NCBI GenBank assembly: GCA_910577955.1
Contig: CAJTNC010000011.1
Coordinates: 28,112 to 92,111, forward strand
Length of the DNA stretch: 64,000 bases
Direction: 5' to 3'
Source: an uncultured Lachnospiraceae bacterium
GTDB lineage: Bacteria; Bacillota; Clostridia; Lachnospirales; Lachnospiraceae
Position 1 is the stretch's first letter, and every line of letters begins with the position of its first letter. The notes under the pieces are model-generated. The model saw only the letters and a program-made list of their open reading frames with translations. It had not been told where the DNA came from and made no database searches. Shown in pieces: positions 1 through 7,982 of the stretch. Made by a program: the position numbers and the translations under genes.

Positions 1-1
1 A

Positions 2-1420
2 AAAGCTTTGAAATGCAATCAGATCATCGCCATGGTTTTGGGCGCGTTCCTCTGCCATCCGGTCATCGATGCGCTGATACAGGATGTGACGACTCCGTCC
101 ACGATATTCGGACTGCCTGTAATTAAAAAGGCGTTTACCATCGGAGAATCCACCAAGGTGTTCAGCTATACCGAGTCGGTGATACCGATCATTCTGGCGG
201 TGATCGTGCTCTGCTATCTGGAACGGTTTTTAAAGAAGGTCATTCCGGAGATCCTGCAGATCATTCTGGTGCCGGGACTTTGCCTTATCATTATGGTTCC
301 GGTGATGTTGGTGGTGGTAGGTCCTGTCGGAATTTATGTGGGCTATGCGATCCAGTGGCTGTATCAGGCGTTATACTCCTTCAGTCCCTTGTTGGGTGGT
401 ATCATTGTCGGCGGTCTGTGGGGCGTATGCGTTATCTTCGGTGCGCACCGTGCGCTGCTGCCCATCGGTTTGAATGACGTGGCCATTTCCGGCACAAACA
501 CACTGATGTGCTTTGCCGGTTCCGCAAACTTCGCACAGGCAGGCGCTGCCCTTGGCGTTATGTTTAAGACAAAGAGCGCCGAGACAAAACAGGTGGCAGG
601 CGCTGCATCCCTGTCCGCATTTTTGGTGGGTATCACGGAACCTGCAATTTACGGCTGTAACCTGCGGTTAAAGAAGCCTATGGTCTGCGCGGTGATCGCA
701 GGCGCTGCGGGCGGTGCCATCATGGGTATCGGAAATGCAGTGAACACCGGTTTTGCGAACAATGGTATTTTGACGATCATGTCCTACTACGGAGAGGGAA
801 CCAGCTTCCCGCGGTTTTTGGCTTATCTGCTCGGTATTGCAGTGGCCTTCTTCGGCGCGGCTGTGTTGACATACATCGTAGGATTTGAAGAGACGATTCC
901 CGGTAAAACGGCTGCCATTCCTGCAAAGGGTGAAAAAGCGGCTGTAAAAGTGACAAAAGACAATGCGGATGTGGAGATCGCTTCCCCGGCAGAGGGAAAG
1001 GCCGTATCTTTAAAAGAAACTGCGGATGAAGTATTTTCTTCGGAAGCGCTGGGAAAAGGGATTGCGATCATTCCTGCAAAGGGTGAGATCGTGGCTCCGG
1101 CGGACGGCACACTTTCGGTTTTGTATCCGACACTTCATGCCCTTGGGTTTGTTCTCGATAACGGTGTAGAACTTTTGGTACATATCGGCATCAACACGGT
1201 GGAATTAAACGGTGAATGCTTTGAAAAACATGTGGAACAGGGCGTGCGCGTGAAGAAGGGCGATCGTCTGGTAAGTTTCGATATAGACAAGATCAGAGAA
1301 AAAGGGTATGATCCTACGGTTATGGTTTTAGTTTCCAACACCGAACAGTTTGCCGGTGTGGACGGAGTGCCGGGAGAGCGTGTTTCCTTCGGACAAAACG
1401 TTATTCTGATTAAAAAATAA
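2..1420 (+). CDS. PTS beta-glucoside EII permease, C-terminal part (5' end outside window)
   Basis: Membrane permease of the phosphotransferase system that imports and phosphorylates beta-glucosides. The frame is open at the left edge, so the EIIB domain and the first part of EIIC are missing. Visible are several EIIC membrane segments, the EIIC motif GITEPAIYG near residue 210 of the fragment, an Ala/Lys-rich linker, and a C-terminal EIIA domain (from about residue 325) with the phosphorylatable His in LLVHIGINTVELNG (about residue 393). It is followed after 15 bp by a 6-phospho-beta-glucosidase, which would hydrolyse its product. The exact sugar cannot be told. Closely resembles the complete permease at 12733-14655. 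Confidence 0.93.
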   Translation, partial: KALKCNQIIAMVLGAFLCHPVIDALIQDVTTPSTIFGLPVIKKAFTIGESTKVFSYTESVIPIILAVIVLCYLERFLKKVIPEILQIILVPGLCLIIMVPVMLVVVGPVGIYVGYAIQWLYQALYSFSPLLGGIIVGGLWGVCVIFGAHRALLPIGLNDVAISGTNTLMCFAGSANFAQAGAALGVMFKTKSAETKQVAGAASLSAFLVGITEPAIYGCNLRLKKPMVCAVIAGAAGGAIMGIGNAVNTGFANNGILTIMSYYGEGTSFPRFLAYLLGIAVAFFGAAVLTYIVGFEETIPGKTAAIPAKGEKAAVKVTKDNADVEIASPAEGKAVSLKETADEVFSSEALGKGIAIIPAKGEIVAPADGTLSVLYPTLHALGFVLDNGVELLVHIGINTVELNGECFEKHVEQGVRVKKGDRLVSFDIDKIREKGYDPTVMVLVSNTEQFAGVDGVPGERVSFGQNVILIKK

Positions 1421-1435
1421 AGGATGGTTACCGTT

Positions 1436-2848
1436 ATGAAAACAAAATTTCCTGAAAATTTTCTCTGGGGCGCCGCTTCGTCGGCGTTCCAGATCGAGGG
1501 CGGATGGGACGAAGACGGCAAGGGGATGACAGTGGCGGATTTCAATTCCTTTAAGCGTTCGGACCGTCAGGCGGACAGCAAAGTTGCCAGTGACTTTTAT
1601 CATCACTGGCAAGAAGATATCGCTCTGATGAAGGAATTAGGGCTTAAGACTTACCGCTTTTCCATCTCCTGGGCAAGGATCATTCTGGACGGCGACGGGG
1701 CGGTCAATCAGAAAGGGATCGATTTTTACAATCAGGTGATCGATGAACTGATCGGAAACGACATTATCCCCTTTGTTACATTGTATCACTTTGATCTGCC
1801 CTACGCGCTTGTGGAGAAATACAACGGCTGGGAGGACAGACGCTGCGCTTATGCTTTTGAACGATATGCGAAAGTATGTTTTGAAGCGTTCGGAGACCGG
1901 GTGAAATGGTGGTTAGTTCACAATGAACAGAATTTGATGATCCGGGTGGATGAGCGGATGAACATCACGGAGTCCGATCCGTGGAAAGCGGATAAGATCC
2001 GGGCTCAGATGGATTATCATATGTTTTTGGCCCATGCTCTGGCGGTGAACGCCTGCCATGAGACGGTGGAGGGCGGAAAGATCGCGCCCGCGGTTTCCTC
2101 TACCTGTACCTATCCTCTGACCAATAAGCCGGAGGACGTCTGGGCGGCGAAGATGAACGACTGGTTTAAGACAAATTACTGTCTGGATATGCATTACTAC
2201 GGCGAATATCCCGGTTACTATATGCGTTATCTGAGAGAGCGGAATATCGTGCCGGTGATGGAAGAGAATGATGCGGCAATCTTAAAGAGCGCAAAGATGG
2301 ATTTTATCGCGTTGAATTACTACAGAACGCTGTGTGCAAGCTATCTTCCGGCGGATGAGGAACATCCTGTGGGGATGCGCGCATTCAGAGGCAACGAGGT
2401 GGATTTCGATCAGTACGGTTACTGCAGGGATGAGAAAAATACGAACCTAAAGGCCAGCGAGTATGGCGCGCAGATCGATCCTATGGGTCTGCGGATCGTT
2501 TTAAACGATTACTACGCGCGCTATCATCTGCCCCTGATCATTACGGAAAACGGGCTGGGTACGCCGGATGTTCTGACGGAAGACGGAAAAGTACATGACG
2601 ATTACCGGATCGATTATATCCGCGGTCATGTGGAGGCTATGTCTCTTGCCATTGAGGACGGCGTGGATCTGATGGGGTACTGCCCGTGGTCGGTGATCGA
2701 TCTTTTAAGTTCTCATCAGGGATTCAGAAAACGCTACGGTTTTGTGTATGTGAACAGAGAAGATATGGATTTAAAAGATCTGGGCCGTGTCCGGAAGGAT
2801 AGTTTTTATTGGTATCAGAATGTAATAAAGACAAACGGAGAAATTTAA
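1436..2848 (+). CDS. 6-phospho-beta-glucosidase, glycoside hydrolase family 1
   Basis: Cytoplasmic GH1 enzyme expected to cleave phosphorylated beta-glucosides delivered by the PTS permease just upstream. About 470 residues, normal for the family. The N terminus has the GH1 signature FLWGAASSAFQIEGG; the acid/base Glu is in VHNEQN (about residue 164) and the nucleophile Glu in ITENGLG (about residue 371). The ATG at 1436 is preferred over one at 1424 because AGGATGG at 1421-1427 sits 8 nt ahead of it. The acid/base motif reads VHNEQN rather than the usual TFNEP, as in part of the phospho-glucosidase branch. Substrate range is inferred. Confidence 0.92.
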   Translation: MKTKFPENFLWGAASSAFQIEGGWDEDGKGMTVADFNSFKRSDRQADSKVASDFYHHWQEDIALMKELGLKTYRFSISWARIILDGDGAVNQKGIDFYNQVIDELIGNDIIPFVTLYHFDLPYALVEKYNGWEDRRCAYAFERYAKVCFEAFGDRVKWWLVHNEQNLMIRVDERMNITESDPWKADKIRAQMDYHMFLAHALAVNACHETVEGGKIAPAVSSTCTYPLTNKPEDVWAAKMNDWFKTNYCLDMHYYGEYPGYYMRYLRERNIVPVMEENDAAILKSAKMDFIALNYYRTLCASYLPADEEHPVGMRAFRGNEVDFDQYGYCRDEKNTNLKASEYGAQIDPMGLRIVLNDYYARYHLPLIITENGLGTPDVLTEDGKVHDDYRIDYIRGHVEAMSLAIEDGVDLMGYCPWSVIDLLSSHQGFRKRYGFVYVNREDMDLKDLGRVRKDSFYWYQNVIKTNGEI

Positions 2849-2893
2849 AAAGAACATAACCGCAGGAAAACCGATAAGGCTGCAGGGCAGTAT

Positions 2894-2922
2894 TTGTTTT
2901 TCTGCGGTTTATATGTTATACT
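2894..2922 (+). promoter_or_regulatory. Predicted sigma-A promoter of the antiterminator gene
   Basis: TTGTTT (2894-2899), 17-bp spacer, TATACT (2917-2922), giving a short leader before the ATG at 2945. Suggests the BglG-type gene can be expressed separately from the upstream PTS genes. Confidence 0.6.
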
Positions 2923-2944
2923 GATGGATAGGGTGGCGGGAAAA

Positions 2945-3802
2945 ATGCGGGTAGTGAAAGTTCTGAATAATTCGCTGGTGCTTGCACTGGATGAACGGGG
3001 AAGAGAAACCATACTGATGGGTAAAGGAATAGGCTTTCACAAAGCTTCCGGCTATGAGTTCGGACCGGAGGAGGTGGAGAAGGTGTTTGTGCTACACGAC
3101 CGCTCGATCACCAGAAGTATTATTCAGCTGGCTGCCGAGACAGACAGCGTCTTTTTCGAGATCGGAAAGAATGTGATCGACTATGCCATTGCCTCCTATC
3201 ATATGAAAGTGCTCGATCATATCTATCTCTCCTTGACGGATCACTTGGCTTTTGCGGTGCGGCGGGCTAAAAAGGGAATCTTGGTTCCGAATTTTTATAC
3301 GCAGGATATGCAGCGCTTTAATCCCAATGAATACCGGGTGGGACAGTATGCGTTAGAGCTTGTGAAGAGAGAAATGGGCGTGGAGCTTCCGGAGGATGAG
3401 GCCGGGAATATCGCGTTTCACTTTATCAATGCCCAAGAAGATCATCCCTACAATGAGAAAAATCGGAAGATCAAACAACTGACAGAGGATGTGCTGGATC
3501 TGGTGAAGTATTATTATCAGCTGATCTACGACGAGGACAGTATCGCCTATTCCAGATATCTCACGCACATCAGATTGTTTGCACAGCGGTTGGTCTCCGG
3601 GCAGCAGCTGCCGGAGGACGATTCAAGACTGTTGTACGATCAGATCGCGCAGGTCTGCACATCGGAATTTTCCTGTGTGGAAAAGGTGAACCGGTTTGTG
3701 AAGGAGCAGTTGGGCGTGGCGGTGACAAATCAGGAGGAGATGTATCTGGCGCTGCATATTCACAGAGTGCTGGAAGGAGGAAGGATCAAAGAGGAGGGCT
3801 GA
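2945..3802 (+). CDS. BglG/LicT-family transcriptional antiterminator
   Basis: RNA-binding antiterminator that would let RNA polymerase read through a terminator in the leader of the bgl operon when beta-glucosides are present; activity is controlled by PTS phosphorylation. About 285 residues. Domain order is CAT RNA-binding (residues 1-55, starting MRVVKVLNNSLVLA), PRD1 (conserved His in LTDHLAFA and in IAFHFINA) and PRD2 (THIRLFAQRL and LALHIHRVL). ATG 2945 is chosen because the CAT domain begins there and it lies about 22 nt after a good promoter. The RAT/terminator target must lie upstream of the window; I did not find one inside it. Confidence 0.9.
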   Translation: MRVVKVLNNSLVLALDERGRETILMGKGIGFHKASGYEFGPEEVEKVFVLHDRSITRSIIQLAAETDSVFFEIGKNVIDYAIASYHMKVLDHIYLSLTDHLAFAVRRAKKGILVPNFYTQDMQRFNPNEYRVGQYALELVKREMGVELPEDEAGNIAFHFINAQEDHPYNEKNRKIKQLTEDVLDLVKYYYQLIYDEDSIAYSRYLTHIRLFAQRLVSGQQLPEDDSRLLYDQIAQVCTSEFSCVEKVNRFVKEQLGVAVTNQEEMYLALHIHRVLEGGRIKEEG

Positions 3803-3808
3803 GCCCTC
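3792..3808. terminator. Perfect hairpin between convergent genes
   Basis: GGAGGGCT-G-AGCCCTCC, an 8-bp perfect stem overlapping the stop codon of the antiterminator and facing the convergent ABC permease gene. There is no U-tract, so function as an intrinsic terminator is uncertain. Confidence 0.3.
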
Positions 3809-3820
3809 CGGCATCGTTTA

Positions 3821-4516
3821 TCACCCGAGATCCTTCGTCTCCGCGTTATAGACGGAAAAGTATACGGATAATACGGCGCATGCCATCAAAAGAACATAGA
3901 ACGGTACGCTTCCGGAAAGAGTGGCTTCCCCGATATTGCCCTGAGTTAAGCAGGCGATGATGACGGAAGTCACGATGACGGTTTTGGATGATTTTTTCAG
4001 CATGCCGGTGAACAGGGAGATGTAGCTGATGCTGACCATCGCGGCGGAACTTAAAATCATATCAAGCCAGTAGGGCAGGGCGCCGCTTAAAATATCCGTC
4101 GTGACGATGCCGGTCATGGGGCGCGTTAGGGTGAGAAAGACGCAGAGGCACAGTTTGCTGAATAAGAGCGATGCAAAGCTAAAGATCCAGACTGCCGCGA
4201 TCTGGGAGAACAGGATCTTTCTGCGATTTATGGGATAGGAGAACATCAGATCCATAGTCCTTTTTTTGTAGGAATCGATGGTAAACGCAGAGATCATCAC
4301 CCCTGTAAAAATGATAAAGGTCAGGTGCGTAAAAAGATCGATGGAAGTTCTTATCATGCTCTTTCCGCTTAGCAATGGAGGCCCTGCAATTTCCAGTTCT
4401 CTTGCCATGGCAATCATAAAAATCTGTAGAATGACAGTTATGACAACAGTGATCAACATATATTTTTTGATATGATTCTTTTTCCATTCAAGCCTGATGA
4501 GTTTCAGCATCACCAT
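3821..4516 (-). CDS. ABC-2 type transporter permease
   Basis: Membrane subunit of an ABC exporter, 231 residues with about six hydrophobic segments. The start overlaps the 3' end of the ATPase gene (4488-5426), so the two are translationally coupled. The layout (response regulator, kinase, ATPase, permease, all minus strand) is that of antimicrobial-peptide sensing and export modules in Firmicutes. No substrate can be named from sequence. The last residues (AETKDLG) end close to the convergent antiterminator gene. Confidence 0.82.
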   Translation of the reverse strand: MVMLKLIRLEWKKNHIKKYMLITVVITVILQIFMIAMARELEIAGPPLLSGKSMIRTSIDLFTHLTFIIFTGVMISAFTIDSYKKRTMDLMFSYPINRRKILFSQIAAVWIFSFASLLFSKLCLCVFLTLTRPMTGIVTTDILSGALPYWLDMILSSAAMVSISYISLFTGMLKKSSKTVIVTSVIIACLTQGNIGEATLSGSVPFYVLLMACAVLSVYFSVYNAETKDLG

Positions 4517-5426
4517 TCACCTCCATTGTTAATTTTAAAAAGTAGTCTTCCAGTGTTTCCGCTTTTCTGCCGAGGGCATTCACCGGAACGTCGTTCAGCG
4601 CAAGCGTTCTGGAGAGTTCCTGCATGTTGACAGAAGTGTCATAAATGCGGATCTGCCCGTCTCCGATTATTTTAAAATTAGTAAGACAGAGTTTTTCGTG
4701 CAGTACATAGGCGGCGCGGCGGGGATCTGACACGGATAATTCGATGAAGCCCAGATTCATCTGCTCAATCTCCCGGATACTGCTTTCCTTGATAAGTCTG
4801 CCGCGGTTGATCACGCCGATGGTGTCGGCGATGCTCTCGATCTCGGAGAGAATGTGTGTGGAAATCATAATGGTAGTGCCGTATTCCGCACATAACATTT
4901 TAAACAGGTTGCGGATCTGACGCATACCGGCGGGATCGAGCCCGTTTGTAGGCTCGTCCAGAATCAGCAGCTCCGGTCTGCAGAGGATGGCGCGGGCGAT
5001 GCCGAGGCGTTCCTTCATGCCGAGAGAGTAGTTTTTCACGGGCTTTGATGCTGCGTCTGTAAGTTCCAGCATTTCCAGAGCCTTTTCGATGCTGCCGTGG
5101 TGGTGATAGCCCATGTATTCGGCGTGGAGCTGCAGGTTTTGGTAGCCGCTCATGTGATCGTAGAAGACGGGAAATTCGATGATGCTTCCCATTCGCTTTA
5201 ACGGCTCTGTGGATTTCGGCGTCAGGACTTCTCCGAAGATATCAATGCTTCCGAAGGTGGGTTTCCAAAGGTTTGTGATCATTTTCATGATCGTGGTTTT
5301 GCCCGCGCCGTTGGGGCCAAGGAACCCGTAGATTTCTCCCTTTTTAATGTGGAGATCGACGTCTTTTACAAGTTCCTTGCCGCCGATGGTTTTTGTCAGT
5401 TTGTCTGTCTGCAAAATATATGGCAT
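4488..5426 (-). CDS. ABC transporter ATP-binding protein
   Basis: Cytoplasmic ATPase partner of the permease at 3821-4516. Walker A GPNGAGKTT is near residue 40, the signature region reads YSLGMKERLGIARA, and Walker B with D-loop is LLILDEPTNGLDP, typical of the bacitracin/lantibiotic-type exporter ATPases. The 312-residue length includes a C-terminal domain of about 90 residues after the NBD, common in this subfamily. An 82-bp gap separates it from the kinase gene upstream and could hold its own regulated promoter, with TACAAT as a possible -10 on the minus strand. Role in peptide-antibiotic resistance is inferred from context. Confidence 0.88.
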   Translation of the reverse strand: MPYILQTDKLTKTIGGKELVKDVDLHIKKGEIYGFLGPNGAGKTTIMKMITNLWKPTFGSIDIFGEVLTPKSTEPLKRMGSIIEFPVFYDHMSGYQNLQLHAEYMGYHHHGSIEKALEMLELTDAASKPVKNYSLGMKERLGIARAILCRPELLILDEPTNGLDPAGMRQIRNLFKMLCAEYGTTIMISTHILSEIESIADTIGVINRGRLIKESSIREIEQMNLGFIELSVSDPRRAAYVLHEKLCLTNFKIIGDGQIRIYDTSVNMQELSRTLALNDVPVNALGRKAETLEDYFLKLTMEVNGDAETHQA

Positions 5427-5508
5427 ATTCTCTGCCTCCTTTCAGGGAACTTTTTGTTTCCTGATATCTATTGTAGCGGCACGGATTTTCAAAACTGTTG
5501 CGCAAATC

Positions 5509-6474
5509 TTACAAATTTCTTTCGTTGTATATTTTTTGCGGGCAGTAGGGCAGGCGGAGCGTGAACACAGTCTTCACATAAGGAGTGCTCTCTAAAAGGA
5601 TATCCCCGTCTAGCTGCTGCGCCAAGTTTCTTGCGATGGTAAGCCCGAGGCCGTTGCCCTGTATATTGCGGCTGCGGGAATCTTCCATGGTAAAGAGACG
5701 GTCGAATACGGTTTCTGCAAAGGCTTTGTCGATGCCCTGTCCTTTATCGATGATACCCACAGTTACAAAGTTATCCTCGGTTTTTAGTGAGATTCCGATA
5801 TACTTGCCCTCCGAACCGTAACGGATCACGTTGGAGATCAGATTGAAGAGGATGCGTCTGAGGACATCCCTGTTGCTTTCGATGCAGACGGCGTGGTCAG
5901 GCAGGTCGATATCCACCTGAAAGTCCGCTTTGGAGAGAAGTTCATAGAAATCCAGAATACATTCCCGACATATTTCGCAGAGATCCGTTCCGGTGAGGGA
6001 AAGATCCATATCGCCGGCTTCTGTCTTTGCCAGCGTGAAAAACTCATCGATCAAGGCCATAACGCTTTTCGCCTTTGCCTCGGTTTTTGCCATCATTTCT
6101 TCGGAAGCATTGCCGCTTATCCGCATGATCTCAAGATAACCTAAAATGACGGTCATGGGTGTTTTGATATCATGGGAGATGTTGGAGAGCATTTTTTTGG
6201 AAGCCATCTCAAAGCGGCGTTCTTTGGCCTTTACTTTTCGGTGGCGCTCCAACAGGCGGTTGATCTGCGCCGCCAGTTCCATCAGTTCCGTATTGTCGGT
6301 AAAGACCATAACGCTTTCATCCGTGTCGTGGTCCGTTATGTTCTTTAAGGTGTTGCGGATCTTTTTCAAGTCCTTCCGGATGCCGCTGCGGTATGAGATC
6401 CGCTGGCAGCAGATCACGATGATAAGAGAGACGATGCACAGGCAAAGAAAGAAGATAGCGGTTTCACAGTTCAT
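5509..6474 (-). CDS. Sensor histidine kinase
   Basis: Membrane-bound kinase, 321 residues. There is one clear N-terminal membrane helix (residues about 6-24) and almost no extracytoplasmic domain, then HisKA with the H-box SNISHDIKTPMT and a HATPase domain (NLISNVIRYG, DKGQGID, GNGLGLTIARN). Lack of a sensing domain resembles kinases that read signals from a partner transporter, which fits the ABC genes immediately downstream. It overlaps the response regulator stop by 4 nt. Confidence 0.9.
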   Translation of the reverse strand: MNCETAIFFLCLCIVSLIIVICCQRISYRSGIRKDLKKIRNTLKNITDHDTDESVMVFTDNTELMELAAQINRLLERHRKVKAKERRFEMASKKMLSNISHDIKTPMTVILGYLEIMRISGNASEEMMAKTEAKAKSVMALIDEFFTLAKTEAGDMDLSLTGTDLCEICRECILDFYELLSKADFQVDIDLPDHAVCIESNRDVLRRILFNLISNVIRYGSEGKYIGISLKTEDNFVTVGIIDKGQGIDKAFAETVFDRLFTMEDSRSRNIQGNGLGLTIARNLAQQLDGDILLESTPYVKTVFTLRLPYCPQKIYNERNL

Positions 6475-7169
6475 GACAGTTCCCCCAGCTTGTAGCCGAT
6501 GCCCCAGACTGTAAGGATATATTTCGGATTGCGGGAATCGTCCTCTATTTTATTGCGCAGCCTGCTGATATGCACGTTTACGGCATTTTCGTCCCCGAAC
6601 CAGACATCGTTCCAGACAAGAGAATAGATCTGTTCCTTGGTGTACACTCTCTTAGGATTTTGTAAAAACAATTTGAGAATTTCAAATTCCTTTGCGGTCA
6701 GTTCGACGGCCTCTCCTCTTTTGGTCAGAGTATAGTCTGAGAGGTTCAGGGAAAGATCACCGACGGTAAGGGCGGCAGGCTCTGCCATGACAGCGGTGTC
6801 ATATTGCATCGTACGGCGCAGGGTTGCCTTGATTCTTGCCAGAACTTCCACAACGGAAAAGGGCTTTGTGATATAGTCGTCGGCGCCGAGGCCGAGCCCT
6901 AAGGCTTTGTCGCTCTCGGTGTCTTTGGCGGAGATAATGATGATCGGGACAAAACTGTTTTTTCGGATATACCGCATGACTTCCATGCCGCTTCTTTTCG
7001 GAATCATAAGATCCAGAAGGACAAGGTCAAAGGCGGCGGCATCGAATTTGAGACAGGCGTCAAGTCCGTCAAAGGCGCAGGTTATATCATAGTTTTCCGT
7101 AATCAGGTAGTTTTTTAACATTTCGCTGATTTCCGGGTCGTCTTCGATAAGAAGAATGTTGTAGTTCAT
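6471..7169 (-). CDS. OmpR/PhoB-family response regulator
   Basis: Two-component DNA-binding regulator, about 232 residues. Receiver domain (ILLIEDDPEIS acidic pocket, phosphoacceptor in VLLDLMIP, Lys in TKPFS) followed by a winged-helix output domain (RVYTKEQIYSLVW, VNVHISRLRNKI). The frame is open to 7292, but the receiver begins at the ATG at 7169, which has AAAGGA about 10 nt upstream, so that start is used. First gene of the RR-HK-ATPase-permease set and its likely activator. Confidence 0.92.
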   Translation of the reverse strand: MNYNILLIEDDPEISEMLKNYLITENYDITCAFDGLDACLKFDAAAFDLVLLDLMIPKRSGMEVMRYIRKNSFVPIIIISAKDTESDKALGLGLGADDYITKPFSVVEVLARIKATLRRTMQYDTAVMAEPAALTVGDLSLNLSDYTLTKRGEAVELTAKEFEILKLFLQNPKRVYTKEQIYSLVWNDVWFGDENAVNVHISRLRNKIEDDSRNPKYILTVWGIGYKLGELS

Positions 7170-7305
7170 GGCATCAGGATTCCTTTGTTTTATTTTGGTT
7201 TGCATTCGCTGATCGGGGGTTAAAGATCGGTCATGGAATGCATAAGTATATTTTACACCTAATGGTGGGGGTTGGGTTTTAAAATTTACCAAATGATTTT
7301 GGAAT

Positions 7306-7334
7306 TTGACAGAATTTATGATAAACTATTTATG
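7306..7334 (+). promoter_or_regulatory. Possible promoter of the methyltransferase-helicase operon
   Basis: TTGACA at 7306-7311, 17-bp spacer, weak -10 TTTATG at 7329-7334, upstream of the methyltransferase start at 7389. Confidence 0.4.
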
Positions 7335-7388
7335 GACACGGTTACTGTGGTGTGGGAGATTGGGTGATGGAGGAAGAGAGCAGGTATC

Positions 7389-7982
7389 ATGAAACAAAAT
7401 CAAACGATTGACTACTACAACAAAAACGCAGGCAATTTCGCGGCCGAAACCGCTTATGTCAATTTTGTACAAAACCAGAAAAGATTTACTGACAAATTGC
7501 CGATAGACGCAGCAATTCTGGATTTCGGCTGTGGTTCCGGGCGTGATACTAAATATTTTATATCACAGGGATATCAGGTTGACGCAGCGGACGGTTCCGT
7601 TGAACTCTGCAAACTGGCAAGCCTACACACCGGAATAAAAGTTAAACATATGCTTTTTCACGAGCTGTCAGAAGCAGACAAGTACGACGGTATCTGGGCC
7701 TGCTCGTCTATTTTGCATCTTCCGCCGAACGAACTCCCGGACGTAATGCGGAAAATGATAACGGCGCTGAAGCAGAATGGAATTATTTATACTTCTTTTA
7801 AATACGGAACTTTTGCGGGAGAGAGAAACGGACGCTATTTTACGGATATGACAGAAGAGACTTTTGAGGAATTCCTGAAACAGATTAAAAATATCAAGAT
7901 AGAAGAACAGTGGATCACATCAGATGTACGACCAAAACGGAGTGAAGAGAAATGGCTCAATTTAATTCTGCGGAAAGAATAG
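7389..7982 (+). CDS. Class I SAM-dependent methyltransferase
   Basis: Rossmann-fold methyltransferase, 197 residues. Motif I is ILDFGCGSGRDTKYF (about residues 43-57), followed by an acidic residue in DAADGS and a motif-IV-like segment YDGIWACSSILHL. Its overall form resembles TehB-like small-molecule methyltransferases; it has none of the NPPY or PCQ motifs of DNA methyltransferases, so a DNA substrate is not supported. Its last 31 bp overlap the start of the helicase gene, so the two are co-translated and probably work together. Substrate unknown. Confidence 0.85.
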   Translation: MKQNQTIDYYNKNAGNFAAETAYVNFVQNQKRFTDKLPIDAAILDFGCGSGRDTKYFISQGYQVDAADGSVELCKLASLHTGIKVKHMLFHELSEADKYDGIWACSSILHLPPNELPDVMRKMITALKQNGIIYTSFKYGTFAGERNGRYFTDMTEETFEEFLKQIKNIKIEEQWITSDVRPKRSEEKWLNLILRKE